Assembly: GCA_945957335.1 (NCBI GenBank)
Contig: CAMFLJ010000011.1
Location: 1 to 23,936, forward strand
From: an uncultured Actinomycetes bacterium
GTDB lineage: Bacteria > Actinomycetota > Acidimicrobiia > Acidimicrobiales > Acidimicrobilacustridaceae
DNA length: 23,936 nucleotides
Direction: 5' to 3'
Below the pieces are notes generated by a model. The model worked only from the letters and a program-made list of their open reading frames with translations. It was not told the origin of the DNA and ran no database searches. This document shows positions 14,762 through 23,210 of this stretch, piece after piece. The stretch's first letter is position 1, and every line of letters begins with the position of its first letter. The position numbers and the translations under genes were made by a program.

Positions 14762-17700
14762 TCAGCGGCTCCGGGCCACCGCGGCGAGGGCGTCGAGGAT
14801 GCGCTTCTCGGAGGTGCCCGGGGCGGCGCCGAGGGGCTGCGCGAAGAGGCTGACCCGCAGCTCCTCGACCATCCAGCCGATGCGGCTCAGCTCGGCGTCG
14901 GCCGGGCCGCCGGGCGGGATGGCCTCGAGCACCTCGACGAGGCGGGCGTCGACGGCGTGCACGGTGGCCATCCGCTTGGCGTCGCGCGGCACCGACTCGT
15001 GCAGCTTGTCGAGGCGGAAGGTGATGGCCCGCAGGTAGCGCAGCACGTCGGGCAGGCGGGTGCGGCCGGTGGCGGCCACGAAGCCGGGGTAGACGAGGGT
15101 GCCGCGCTGCTCGGCGACGTCGTCGAGCGCGGGGCCGAAGGCGTCGGGCGCGGGCTCGCCGATGCGGCGGTCGATGTCGCGCGCCTCGGCCAGGATCTCG
15201 CCGACGAGGCGGACGACGGTCAGCACGTCGCCCTCCAGCTCGGCCCGCACGCCGGCGCGCATGGTGTCGAAGGCCACGGCGTCCCACACCGGCGCGCCGT
15301 TGGCCCGCATGAGCTCGTCGAGCGAACAGGTGACGCACTCCTCCATCAGGGCGTCGAGCGAGTCGTACGGGCTGGCCGCCAGCGCGAGGCGGGTGGCGTT
15401 GGTGAGCCGGCCCTGCACGCCCTTCATCGACAGCGGCACGGTGAGGCGCAGCAGCCGGCGCTCGCCGCGCCACGTGGTGCGCACCTGCTCGCCAGCCGAG
15501 TCGACCAGGCGCAGCCCGACCGAGTCGCCCTCGTCGACCAGCGCGGGGTAGCCCTCGACCGGTTGGCCGGCCACCTCGTGGCGCACCTTCCGGGGCAGCT
15601 CGCCGAAGTCCCAGTCGGTCAGCCCCCGGCGCTCGAACGACGAGGTGGCGCTGTGCAGGGCCTGGCGCACGTCGCGGGCGAGGCGCTGCTGGAGCAGGCC
15701 GAGGTCCTTGGCCTCGCCCAGCACCTCGCCGTCGGGGCCCTCGACGCGGAACGTGATGCGCAGGTGCGGCGGCAGGGCGGCGAGGGTCCACACCTCGGAC
15801 GCCACGGGCACGCCCGCGGCCCGGCTGACGTGCCGGGCGAGGAGCGGCAGCAGCGGGCCGTCGGCGGGCGAGTGCGCGGCGAGGAACGCCTCGACGTGGT
15901 CGGGCACCGGCACCAGGTTGCGGCGCAGGTCCTTCGGGAGGGCCCGGATCAAGGCGGTGACGAGCTCGTCGCGCAGGCCGGGCACCAGCCACTCGAAGCC
16001 GTCGGGCCGAAGCTGGTTGAGCACGGCGACGGGCACGTGCACGGCGACGCCGTCGTCGGGTGAGCCGGGCTCGTAGAGGTAGGAGAGCCCGAGGGTGAGC
16101 GCGCCCTGCTCCCAGGTGGCCGGGAAGTCGGCCTCGTCGAGGTCGTCGGCCGCCGCGGTGAGCAGGTCGTCGACGGTGAAGGTGAGCAGATCGGGGCTGC
16201 GGCGGCGCTCCTTCTTCCACCACGAGTCGAAGTGGCGCGCCGACACGACCTTCCTCGGCAGCCGCTCGTCGTAGAGGCGCTCGAGTGAGAGCTCACCGTC
16301 GGCCAGGTCGCGCCGGCGGAAGCGGTGCTCGAGGTCCTCGACCTCGCCGAGCAGCTCCCGGTTGCGGCGGAACATGCGGTGGTGGGTCTGCCAGTCGCCC
16401 TCGACGAGCGCGTGGCGGATGAACAGCTCGCGGGCCAGCTCGGGCTGCACCCGGCCGAGCGGCACCAGCCGGTCGGTGACCACGGGCAGGCCGTAGAGCG
16501 TGACCCGCTCGACCGCCATGGCGCTGCCCCGCTTGGCCGACCAGTGCGGCTCGCTGTAGGTGCGGTTGACCAGGTGGGCGCCGAGCTCCTCGGCCCACTC
16601 GGGCTCGATGCGGGCGACGGTGCGGGCGAAGAGGCGGCTGGTCTCGACCAGCTCGGCGGCCATCACCCAGGCCGGTGCCTTCCTCGACACCGACGACCCC
16701 GGGAAGATGGCGAAGCGGGCGTTGCGGGCCCCGAGGTACTCGCGGGACTCGCGGTCCTTCTGGCCGACGTGGCTGAGCAGGCCCGCCAGCAGGGCGCGGT
16801 GCACCTCGTCGGGGTCGGCCTCGTCGCGGTTCTGCGTGAGGCCCAGCCCGCCGACGATCTGGCGCAGCTGGCTGTGCACGTCCTGCCACTCGCGGATGCG
16901 CAGGAAGTTGAGGTGCTCGTCGCGGCACAGCCGCCGGAACCGGTTGCCCGACAGCTCACGCTGCCTGGTGCGCACGTACCGCCAGAGGTTCAGGAAGGCG
17001 AGGAAGTCGCTGGCGCCCTCGTCGAAGCGGGCGTGGAGCTGGTCGGCGCGCTCGCGCTGCTCCTGGGGTCGCTCACGAGGGTCCTGGATCGAGAGCGCGG
17101 CAGCGATGACCAGCACCTCGCGCAGGCAGCCCCGCTCCCCCGCCTCGAGCACCATGCGGCCGAAGCGCGGGTCGACGGGCAGGCGGGCCAGGCGACGGCC
17201 CAGCGGGGTGAGGCGGCGCTCGCCCTGCTCGAAGGCGCCGAGCTCCTCGAGCAGGCGCACGCCGTCGTTGATCGCCCGGCGGTCGGGCGGGTCGAGGAAC
17301 GGGAACGACTCGACCTCGCCCAGCCCGATGGCCGCCATCTGGAGGATGACCGACGCCAGGTTGGTGCGCAGGATCTCGGGGTCGGTGTACTCGGGGCGGG
17401 CGTCGAAGTCGTCCTCGTCGTAGAGGCGGATGCACACGCCCTCGCCGACGCGGCCGCAGCGCCCGGCGCGCTGGTTGGCGCTAGCCTGCGACACCGGCTC
17501 GATGGGCAGGCGCTGCACCTTCAGGCGCTGGCTGAACCGCGAGATGCGGGCCAGGCCGGTGTCGACCACGTAGTGGATGCCGGGCACCGTGATCGAGGTC
17601 TCGGCCACGTTGGTGGCCAGCACCACCCGGCGGCCGCGATGGGGCTGGAACACCCGCTGCTGCTCGGCGTTCGAGAGGCGGGCGTAGAGCGGCAGGATCT

Positions 17701-18490
17701 CGGTGTCGGTGAGGTCGAGGGCACGCAGGGCGTCGGCCGCGTCGCGGATCTCGCGCTCGCCCGACAGGAAGACGAGCACGTCGCCCGGCCCCTCGCGCCG
17801 GAGCTCCCTGACCGCGTCGGTGATGCCCGCCACCTGGTCGCCGCCCTGCTCGTCGAGGGGCCGGTAGCGCGTCTCGACCGGGTAGGTACGGCCGCTGACC
17901 TCGATGACCGGCGCCCCGCCGAAGTGGGCCGAGAACCGCTCGGTCTCGATGGTGGCCGAGGTGATGATCACCTTCAGGTCCGGGCGCTTCGGCAGCAGCT
18001 GGGCGAGGTAGCCGAGGATGAAGTCGATGTTGAGGCTCCGCTCGTGGGCCTCGTCGACGATGATCGTGTCGTAGGCGTGCAGCATGCGGTCGCGCTGGAG
18101 CTCGTTCAGCAGGATGCCGTCGGTCATCAGCTTCACGAGCGTCGTGTCCGACACCTGGTCGGTGAAGCGCACGGCGTAGCCGACGGCGCCGCCCAGCTCG
18201 ACGCCGAGCTCCTCGGCGATGCGGCTGGCCACCGTGCGGGCGGCCAGGCGCCGGGGCTGGGTGTGGCCGATCATGGCGTCGACGCCGCGGCCCAGCTCGA
18301 GGCAGATCTTGGGGATCTGGGTGGTCTTGCCCGAGCCCGTCTCGCCGGCGATCACCACCACCTGGTGGTCGCGGATGGCCTCGGCGATCTCGTCGCGGCG
18401 CTGCGAGACGGGCAGCTGCTCGGGGAACGAGATGGTGGGCACCGAGGCGCGCCGCCGCTCCACCAGCTCGGGTGACGGTCGACGGGCCAT
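14762..18490 (-). CDS. hrpA: ATP-dependent RNA helicase HrpA
   Basis: A 1242-aa DEAH-box RNA helicase, close to the usual length of bacterial HrpA (about 1300 aa), which acts on mRNA and stalled ribosomes. Motifs in order: Walker A GETGSGKT (49-56), TQPRRLAA (78-85), DEAH (146-149), SAT (178-180), the NVAETSITVPGI segment and QRAGRCGRVGEG of motif VI. These are followed by the winged-helix and ratchet (HA2) region, an OB-fold region, and the long HrpA-specific C-terminal domain (DUF3418) from about residue 650 on. The start is ATG 18490; a TAGGCT -10 box nine bases upstream predicts a leader of only about three bases. The long open frames on the opposite strand are GC-bias shadows of this gene. 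Confidence 0.97.
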   Translation of the reverse strand: MARRPSPELVERRRASVPTISFPEQLPVSQRRDEIAEAIRDHQVVVIAGETGSGKTTQIPKICLELGRGVDAMIGHTQPRRLAARTVASRIAEELGVELGGAVGYAVRFTDQVSDTTLVKLMTDGILLNELQRDRMLHAYDTIIVDEAHERSLNIDFILGYLAQLLPKRPDLKVIITSATIETERFSAHFGGAPVIEVSGRTYPVETRYRPLDEQGGDQVAGITDAVRELRREGPGDVLVFLSGEREIRDAADALRALDLTDTEILPLYARLSNAEQQRVFQPHRGRRVVLATNVAETSITVPGIHYVVDTGLARISRFSQRLKVQRLPIEPVSQASANQRAGRCGRVGEGVCIRLYDEDDFDARPEYTDPEILRTNLASVILQMAAIGLGEVESFPFLDPPDRRAINDGVRLLEELGAFEQGERRLTPLGRRLARLPVDPRFGRMVLEAGERGCLREVLVIAAALSIQDPRERPQEQRERADQLHARFDEGASDFLAFLNLWRYVRTRQRELSGNRFRRLCRDEHLNFLRIREWQDVHSQLRQIVGGLGLTQNRDEADPDEVHRALLAGLLSHVGQKDRESREYLGARNARFAIFPGSSVSRKAPAWVMAAELVETSRLFARTVARIEPEWAEELGAHLVNRTYSEPHWSAKRGSAMAVERVTLYGLPVVTDRLVPLGRVQPELARELFIRHALVEGDWQTHHRMFRRNRELLGEVEDLEHRFRRRDLADGELSLERLYDERLPRKVVSARHFDSWWKKERRRSPDLLTFTVDDLLTAAADDLDEADFPATWEQGALTLGLSYLYEPGSPDDGVAVHVPVAVLNQLRPDGFEWLVPGLRDELVTALIRALPKDLRRNLVPVPDHVEAFLAAHSPADGPLLPLLARHVSRAAGVPVASEVWTLAALPPHLRITFRVEGPDGEVLGEAKDLGLLQQRLARDVRQALHSATSSFERRGLTDWDFGELPRKVRHEVAGQPVEGYPALVDEGDSVGLRLVDSAGEQVRTTWRGERRLLRLTVPLSMKGVQGRLTNATRLALAASPYDSLDALMEECVTCSLDELMRANGAPVWDAVAFDTMRAGVRAELEGDVLTVVRLVGEILAEARDIDRRIGEPAPDAFGPALDDVAEQRGTLVYPGFVAATGRTRLPDVLRYLRAITFRLDKLHESVPRDAKRMATVHAVDARLVEVLEAIPPGGPADAELSRIGWMVEELRVSLFAQPLGAAPGTSEKRILDALAAVARSR

Positions 18491-18499
18491 AGGGGTCCG

Positions 18500-18505
18500 A
18501 GCCTA
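18500..18505 (-). promoter_or_regulatory. Short-leader -10 box of hrpA
   Basis: TAGGCT on the minus strand, nine bases before ATG 18490. It predicts a transcript starting about three bases before the codon. No Shine-Dalgarno sequence is visible in the gap. Confidence 0.4.
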
Positions 18506-18518
18506 CGGACCCGGGGGG

Positions 18519-19367
18519 TCAGTCGAGATCGGCAGGGGCGGGGTGGCGCAGGGCCTGCATGTCGTCGTGGCGCACGCGGATCTGGTCGTGGTAGCTCGGC
18601 TTGGTCGGGATCCAGAACTGCTCGGCCTCCACGGCGTCGAACACGAGCTGGGCGACCTCGGCCGGGGGCATGCCGGCGCCCAGGGTGGCGTCGGTCATGG
18701 CGGCGAGGACGAACTGCTCGTCCTCCTTGCGCTCGGCGTCGCGGTCGATCCAGCGCTCGGGCCGGTTGCGCTGCGAGTCGGCGATGCCGGTGGCCACCAG
18801 GCTCGGCACGAGGGTGGACACCCCGATCGGGGCGCCGGTGATGCGCAGGTCGTGGGCCAGGCACTCGGTGAGCCCGACCGCCGCGAACTTGGAGGTGAAG
18901 TAGGGCCCCGAGAACCCGCCGGTGACGAGCCCGCCCATCGACGCCGTGTTGACGATGTGGGCCGGGCCGCCGGCAGCGAGCAGGCGGGGCACGAAGGTGC
19001 GCACCGCGTTGACCAGGCCGTAGAGGTTCACGCCCATCACCCACTGCCAGTCGGCGAGGGTGCGCTCCCACATCAGGCCGCCGCTGAACACGCCGGCGTT
19101 GTTGCAGAGCAGGTTCACCCCGCCGTACCGCGACCACGCCTCGTCGGCGAGGCGGTCGACCTGCTCGGGCACCGACACGTCGGTCGGCACGCCGTGGGCC
19201 TCGCCGCCGCGCCGGACGATCTCGTCGATCGTCTCGGCCAGCTTCGGCTCCTCGACGTCGGCGCCGACGACCTTCATCCCCCGCGCCGCCGCCTGCTCGC
19301 ACAGGGCCCGGCCGATGCCGCTCCCCGCACCCGTGACGACCGCGACCATCCCCCGTTCGATCTGCAT
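18519..19367 (-). CDS. SDR-family NAD(P)-dependent oxidoreductase
   Basis: A 282-aa classical short-chain dehydrogenase. Cofactor motif TGAGSGIG (12-19) and D37 at the end of beta-2 favour NAD. NNAG is at 89-92, the structural N114 is present, and the catalytic S143, Y156 and K160 (YFTSK) are intact. The length is slightly above the 250-aa norm because of a C-terminal extension of about 30 residues. The start is ATG 19367, six bases after a TAGTCT -10 box, so the transcript is leaderless. It is divergent from the PhyH gene, with only 17 bp between start codons. The substrate (hydroxy-lipid, alcohol or sterol) is not predictable. Confidence 0.93.
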   Translation of the reverse strand: MQIERGMVAVVTGAGSGIGRALCEQAAARGMKVVGADVEEPKLAETIDEIVRRGGEAHGVPTDVSVPEQVDRLADEAWSRYGGVNLLCNNAGVFSGGLMWERTLADWQWVMGVNLYGLVNAVRTFVPRLLAAGGPAHIVNTASMGGLVTGGFSGPYFTSKFAAVGLTECLAHDLRITGAPIGVSTLVPSLVATGIADSQRNRPERWIDRDAERKEDEQFVLAAMTDATLGAGMPPAEVAQLVFDAVEAEQFWIPTKPSYHDQIRVRHDDMQALRHPAPADLD

Positions 19368-19384
19368 GGCGGCAGACTAGGGCG
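19368..19384. promoter_or_regulatory. 17-bp divergent leaderless promoter region
   Basis: The whole gap between two divergent start codons is 17 bases. On the minus strand TAGTCT (19379-19374) is six bases from ATG 19367. On the plus strand CAGACT (19373-19378), a weaker -10, is six bases from ATG 19385. The two hexamers occupy almost the same base pairs, so initiation in the two directions should be mutually exclusive. Any -35 contacts must lie inside the opposing gene. Confidence 0.5.
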
Positions 19385-20206
19385 ATGCACGAGTGGGCCC
19401 CCGGGGAGCGCGAGCGCCACCTCGCCGAGATCGACGAGCAGGGCTTCACGATCCTCGAGGGGGTCGTGCCCGACGACCTGCGCCTCGACCTGACCGAGCG
19501 GATCGACCGTGCGATGGCGGAGGCCGGCACCGGGCTGGGCACCAACGTGTTCCTCGGGCGCCACACCCGTCGGCTGTTCAACCTGCTGGCGCGCGATCCC
19601 GCCTTCGCCCGGGTGCCGCTCTTCGAGCCGACGCTGTCGCTGGCCGAGGGCGTGCTCGACGAGGGCCTGCTGCTGTCGTCGCTCACCGCCATCTCGATGG
19701 GCCCCGGCCAGGAGCCCCAGCCGTTCCACGCCGACGACGGCTCGATCGGGCTCCCCCGGCCCCACCTGCCGATCACGTGCCTCGCCATCTGGGCGCTCAC
19801 CGACTTCACCGCCGAGAACGGCGGCACGCGGATCGTGCCGGGCAGCCACCGCTACGACCACATCCCCGGGAAGGGCGAGGTCACCGACGGCTGGGTGCAG
19901 GCCGAGATGCCGGCCGGCAGCGTGCTCGTCTACGACGGCTCGGTGTGGCACGGCGGCGGCGAGAACGCGACCGACGAGCGCCGCCTCGGCATCGTGAGCA
20001 ACCTCTGCGCGGGCTGGATCCGCCAGGAGGAGAACCAGCTGCTGGCCCTCGACCGCGCCTACGTCGCGCAGCTGCCGCCGCGCCTGCAGCGGATGGTGGG
20101 CTACTCGGTGTACCGGGGCCTCATGGGCCACGTCGACCAGACCGACCCGGGCACGTGGCTCGACCCGGAGCGCCCCAGCGAGATGGTCTGGGACCGCATC
20201 CGCTGA
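19385..20206 (+). CDS. Phytanoyl-CoA dioxygenase (PhyH) family protein
   Basis: A 273-aa Fe(II)/2-oxoglutarate-dependent oxygenase. The facial triad is visible as H115 and D117 (FHADDG) and H189 (SVWHGGG), with R200 as the likely 2-oxoglutarate-binding arginine and GGTRIVPGSH (146-155) as the conserved strand. Family members hydroxylate fatty acyl-CoAs or diverse secondary metabolites. The start is ATG 19385, with no ribosome site and a CAGACT hexamer six bases upstream. It is divergent from the SDR gene and could act in the same pathway (hydroxylation then oxidation). Its 3' end converges on the amidohydrolase-like gene with 15 bases between. Confidence 0.92.
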   Translation: MHEWAPGERERHLAEIDEQGFTILEGVVPDDLRLDLTERIDRAMAEAGTGLGTNVFLGRHTRRLFNLLARDPAFARVPLFEPTLSLAEGVLDEGLLLSSLTAISMGPGQEPQPFHADDGSIGLPRPHLPITCLAIWALTDFTAENGGTRIVPGSHRYDHIPGKGEVTDGWVQAEMPAGSVLVYDGSVWHGGGENATDERRLGIVSNLCAGWIRQEENQLLALDRAYVAQLPPRLQRMVGYSVYRGLMGHVDQTDPGTWLDPERPSEMVWDRIR

Positions 20207-20221
20207 GGCGCCGACCGGCGG

Positions 20222-21103
20222 CTAGCGGTCCTGCTCGAGCTTGAAGACGCGCAGGGCGTTCTCGCGCAGGAACTTGGGCCAGACCTCGTCCTTGAACGGC
20301 ACGTTCGGCATGTCGGTGAACTGGCGCTCGAGGCTCAGCCCGGCCGGGAAGTAGCCGCAGTACATGATCTTGTCGGCGCCGCGGCTGTTGGCGTAGGCGA
20401 TGATGTTCTTCGGGTAGTGCTTCGGGGCGAAGGCGCTGGTCATGTAGTGCAGCCCGGGCCACTTGAGCATGAGCTTCACGGCCAGCTCGGTCCACGGCTC
20501 GCCGCCGTGCATCATCACCATGGTGAGCTCGGGGAAGTCGTAGAGCACCTCGTCGAACTGCTCGACGTGCTGGGGCCAGCTCGGCATGCGGGGCCCGACG
20601 ATGCCGCCGTTGATGCAGATCGGGATGTCGAGCTCACAGCAGGTGGCGTAGATCGGGTACATCTTCTTGTCGCCCACGCCGACCTGCGGGACCATGCCCG
20701 ACGGGAAGGTCATGGCGGCCACGATGCCGTGCTCGGCCTTGGCCTGCTTGAGCTTGCGGACGGTGTCCATGCCCTGGTTGGGGTCGGCCGAGGCGCACAG
20801 GTGGAAGCGGCCGGGGTAGCGCTGCTTGGCCTCGATCGAGCGGTCGTTGAGGCCGGTCATGCACTGCTCGATGTTGAAGGCGTCCATCTTCTCGACCATC
20901 CACGCCACCACGTCGGTGTCGGGCGGGACGACGTCGGGGACGTCCTTGAACATGTACTGCGCGGGGAACTCCATCTCCTCGAGCGACTCGCGGTCCTTGA
21001 GGTTGGCCTTGAAGAAGCCGTAGGCCGCCTTCTTCTCCTCGACGCTGGTGTACGGGAACCCCATGCCGAGGTCCACGATGCCGAGATCGGTCGGCATGCC
21101 CAT
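20222..21103 (-). CDS. Amidohydrolase-like TIM-barrel protein, metal site degenerate
   Basis: A 293-aa member of the amidohydrolase 2 (PF04909-type) group judged by overall layout: GIVDLGMGFPY at the N-terminus, RYPGRFHLCASADPN (95-109), PICINGG (161-167), PELTMVMMHGGEPW (191-204) and KIMYCGYFPAG near the end. The usual N-terminal HxH is replaced by LGMGF, the later His by N165, and the terminal Asp of the (S/T)D-F/Y-P motif by CGYFP; only H199 remains. It may be catalytically different or non-hydrolytic. The start is ATG 21103, with AGGGGGGA upstream; an in-frame ATG at 21190 would extend it by 29 unlikely residues. It has its own promoter and sits downstream of the P450-thioesterase operon. 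Confidence 0.82.
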   Translation of the reverse strand: MGMPTDLGIVDLGMGFPYTSVEEKKAAYGFFKANLKDRESLEEMEFPAQYMFKDVPDVVPPDTDVVAWMVEKMDAFNIEQCMTGLNDRSIEAKQRYPGRFHLCASADPNQGMDTVRKLKQAKAEHGIVAAMTFPSGMVPQVGVGDKKMYPIYATCCELDIPICINGGIVGPRMPSWPQHVEQFDEVLYDFPELTMVMMHGGEPWTELAVKLMLKWPGLHYMTSAFAPKHYPKNIIAYANSRGADKIMYCGYFPAGLSLERQFTDMPNVPFKDEVWPKFLRENALRVFKLEQDR

Positions 21104-21162
21104 GTGCTGTCCCCCCTGATCGGTGCCGCCGCCCGGAGTGCCCGGGGGTGCGGCCGGGGGCG

Positions 21163-21190
21163 AGCTTACGTCGGCTCCGGAGGACTGCAA
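21163..21190 (-). promoter_or_regulatory. Promoter of amidohydrolase-like gene
   Basis: On the minus strand TTGCAG (21190-21185) and TAAGCT (21168-21163) are 16 bases apart, predicting a start near 21156 and a leader of about 53 bases that ends in the strong AGGGGGGA ribosome site. An 8-bp palindrome CTCCGGAG (21175-21182) fills the middle of the spacer and may be an operator. Confidence 0.5.
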
Positions 21191-21197
21191 CCCGGTT

Positions 21198-21995
21198 CTA
21201 GGTGCCGTGGACGAAGCGGCTCTGGCGGCCCAGGGCGAGCAGCCGGCCCGACGGCGACCAGATCTCGGCGTCCTCGTCGACGAAGCCGCCCTGCGAGGTG
21301 CGGGTGGTGAGCACCACGAGCAGGGGCGAGCCGGGAGCCAGCTCCTCGACGGGCAGCTCGACCCGGGCGTGGTAGGTGAGGTCGGCGGTCTGGGCCACGT
21401 GGCCGACGGGCCACATGTGGTAGATCGCCGGCGTCCAGAGGTCGGCCAGCAGCACGCCCCAGCGGTGGTCGACGATCTCTGGGGTGCGGGGCACGATCCA
21501 CCCGCCGACGATGCCGGGGCCCACGCCGTCGACCTCGTGGATGCGGGGCTGGAACCACACCCGATCGTGCACCGGCAGGCCGAACCCGAAGAGGTGCGGG
21601 TCCTCGTCGGGGTCGTACGGGGCGACGTCGGGCATCTGCGCCGACACCAGCTCGCCCACCGGCCGGCGGCGGGCCATCGACGCCAGCACCAGCCCGGCGA
21701 GCTTCCCGCCCGACCACATGTGCACGAGGCAGTTGGCCATCGTCCGGCCCTGGCGCTCGACGGTGACCTGGCAGCGGAACGGGCCGTCGACGAACGGGCG
21801 CAGGTACTGCATCGACACGTGCTGGATGCTCATGCCGTCGCCGCCGAGCTCCATGTCGAGCGCGGTCATGGCCAGGCCGAGCACGTAGCCGCCGTGCTGG
21901 GCGGCATGGCCCCACCAGATGCGGCCGGTGTCGCGCTCGTACAGGCCGTCGCCGACTCGTTCGAGGCGGCATTCCTGGTCGAGGAGGGCGGTCAC
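21198..21995 (-). CDS. Acyl-CoA thioesterase (TesB-like double hotdog)
   Basis: A 265-aa protein with the double-hotdog pattern of TesB-type acyl-CoA thioesterases, which hydrolyse acyl-CoA to free acid and CoA. The first hotdog shows WWGHAAQHGGYVLGLAM followed by SIQHVSMQYLRPFVDGPF and ERQGRTMANCLVHMW. The second holds VAQTADLTYHARVEL, with a likely catalytic Asp, and ends EIWSPSGRLLALGRQSRFV. The start is GTG 21995, whose GTGA overlaps the TGA of the P450 gene, so translation is coupled. The product probably removes acyl-CoA products made in the same pathway (inference from operon position). Confidence 0.9.
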   Translation of the reverse strand: MTALLDQECRLERVGDGLYERDTGRIWWGHAAQHGGYVLGLAMTALDMELGGDGMSIQHVSMQYLRPFVDGPFRCQVTVERQGRTMANCLVHMWSGGKLAGLVLASMARRRPVGELVSAQMPDVAPYDPDEDPHLFGFGLPVHDRVWFQPRIHEVDGVGPGIVGGWIVPRTPEIVDHRWGVLLADLWTPAIYHMWPVGHVAQTADLTYHARVELPVEELAPGSPLLVVLTTRTSQGGFVDEDAEIWSPSGRLLALGRQSRFVHGT

Positions 21996-23209
21996 CCGGG
22001 TGTGCCTAGCACGACCTCGACGGGCGGCTCGAAGCAGCGGATCGACGCGAACGGAACCCAGCGGGCCTCGCCGGGCAGGTCGAGGGTGGGGGCGCGCTCG
22101 ACCAGCACCGACAGCGCCTCCTCAAGCTCGGCCTTCGCCAGCGCGGCGCCGAGGCAGTAGTGGATGCCGGCCCCGAACGCGGGCGATCGGGCGTCGTCGC
22201 GGCGCACGTCGAAGCGGTCGGGATCGGGGTAGCGGCGGGGGTCGCGGCACGCCGAGGTGAGGCAGAGCGACACGGGGGTGCCGGCCGGGACGGCCACGCC
22301 GCCGACCTCGCAGTCGGTGCTGGCGAGGCGGGCGGTGCCGAAGGTGATCGCCTCGTGGCGGATCACCTCCTCGACGGCGCCGGGCACGAGCGACGGGTCG
22401 TCGACCACCAGCCGGTACTGGTCCGGGTGCTCCGCGAAGAGCACGACCATGGCGGCCAGCGCGCCCCGCGTGGTGTCGTGGCCGGCGAAGAGGAGGTTCT
22501 CGACGAGGGCCACGAGCTCCTCGGGCGAGAGGCGGTCGCCCTCCTCCTCCGCTTCGATGAGCCGGCTCAGCATGTCGTCGCCCGGACGGCGGCGGCGGTC
22601 GGCGATGAGGCCACCGACGTAGGCGTCGAGCGACGCCAGCGCCTCGGCCACGAGCGCCCGCACCTGCACGTCGGCGATCGACAGGAAGGCCAGGCCGAGG
22701 GTCTTGGTCCACTCGCCGAAGACCTCGCGGTCCTCGTCGGGCACGCCCAGCAGGTCGGAGACCACCATCAGCGGCAGCCGGTGGCCGAGGTCGCCCTGGG
22801 CGTCGAGCGCGCCGCCCTCGAGGGCGGGCAGCAGGATCTCGTCGGCGCGGGCCCGGATGGCGGGCCGTCGGGCCTCCACCGCCCGGGGCGTGAACGCCCG
22901 GGACACCAGCGACCGGATGCGGGTGTGGGCGGGCGGGTCCTGCGAGAACATCACCCGCTGCCACCACTCCCACACCGGGCCCGACGTGATGCCGCTCATG
23001 GCGAACAGGTCGGCGGCCACGAAGCGGGGGTCCTTCAGCACCGCCTCGACCTCGGCGTGGCGCAGCACCGTGGGCAGGCCGTCGCGGGTCGCCACGACCG
23101 TGCTCTGCTCCCGCGCCGCGGCGAGCGGCCGGTGGATGTCCTGCCACAGGGCCGGGTCCGAGAGGTCGAGCGTCGGGAGCTCGGCCAGCGAGAGGGGCGG
23201 GGGCGTCAC
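21992..23209 (-). CDS. Cytochrome P450
   Basis: A 405-aa soluble bacterial P450 monooxygenase. The I-helix oxygen-activation motif AGHDTT is at 242-247, the ExxR pair at E281/R284, the meander RRYPDPDRFDV at 325-335, and the heme-binding loop FGAGIHYCLG at 345-354 with the axial cysteine C352. No N-terminal membrane anchor is present, as usual for bacterial class I enzymes, so it needs a separate ferredoxin and reductase, which are not in this window. The start is GTG 23209, one base after the stop of the fatty acid hydroxylase-like gene. It is translationally coupled to the thioesterase. The CYP family and substrate cannot be named from sequence alone. Confidence 0.96.
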   Translation of the reverse strand: MTPPPLSLAELPTLDLSDPALWQDIHRPLAAAREQSTVVATRDGLPTVLRHAEVEAVLKDPRFVAADLFAMSGITSGPVWEWWQRVMFSQDPPAHTRIRSLVSRAFTPRAVEARRPAIRARADEILLPALEGGALDAQGDLGHRLPLMVVSDLLGVPDEDREVFGEWTKTLGLAFLSIADVQVRALVAEALASLDAYVGGLIADRRRRPGDDMLSRLIEAEEEGDRLSPEELVALVENLLFAGHDTTRGALAAMVVLFAEHPDQYRLVVDDPSLVPGAVEEVIRHEAITFGTARLASTDCEVGGVAVPAGTPVSLCLTSACRDPRRYPDPDRFDVRRDDARSPAFGAGIHYCLGAALAKAELEEALSVLVERAPTLDLPGEARWVPFASIRCFEPPVEVVLGTPG

Positions 23210-23210
23210 G

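Noticed and set aside
13709..18475. Two very long plus-strand open frames (784 and 716 codons) opposite hrpA and its neighbours
   Set aside because: They are Gly/Ala/Arg/His-rich with no motifs, as expected for the antisense of high-GC genes. The minus-strand HrpA has full helicase motifs.
20207..20221. Bidirectional terminator between the PhyH and amidohydrolase-like genes
   Set aside because: The 15-base gap allows only a 4-bp GCCG/CGGC stem, with no T-run on either side.
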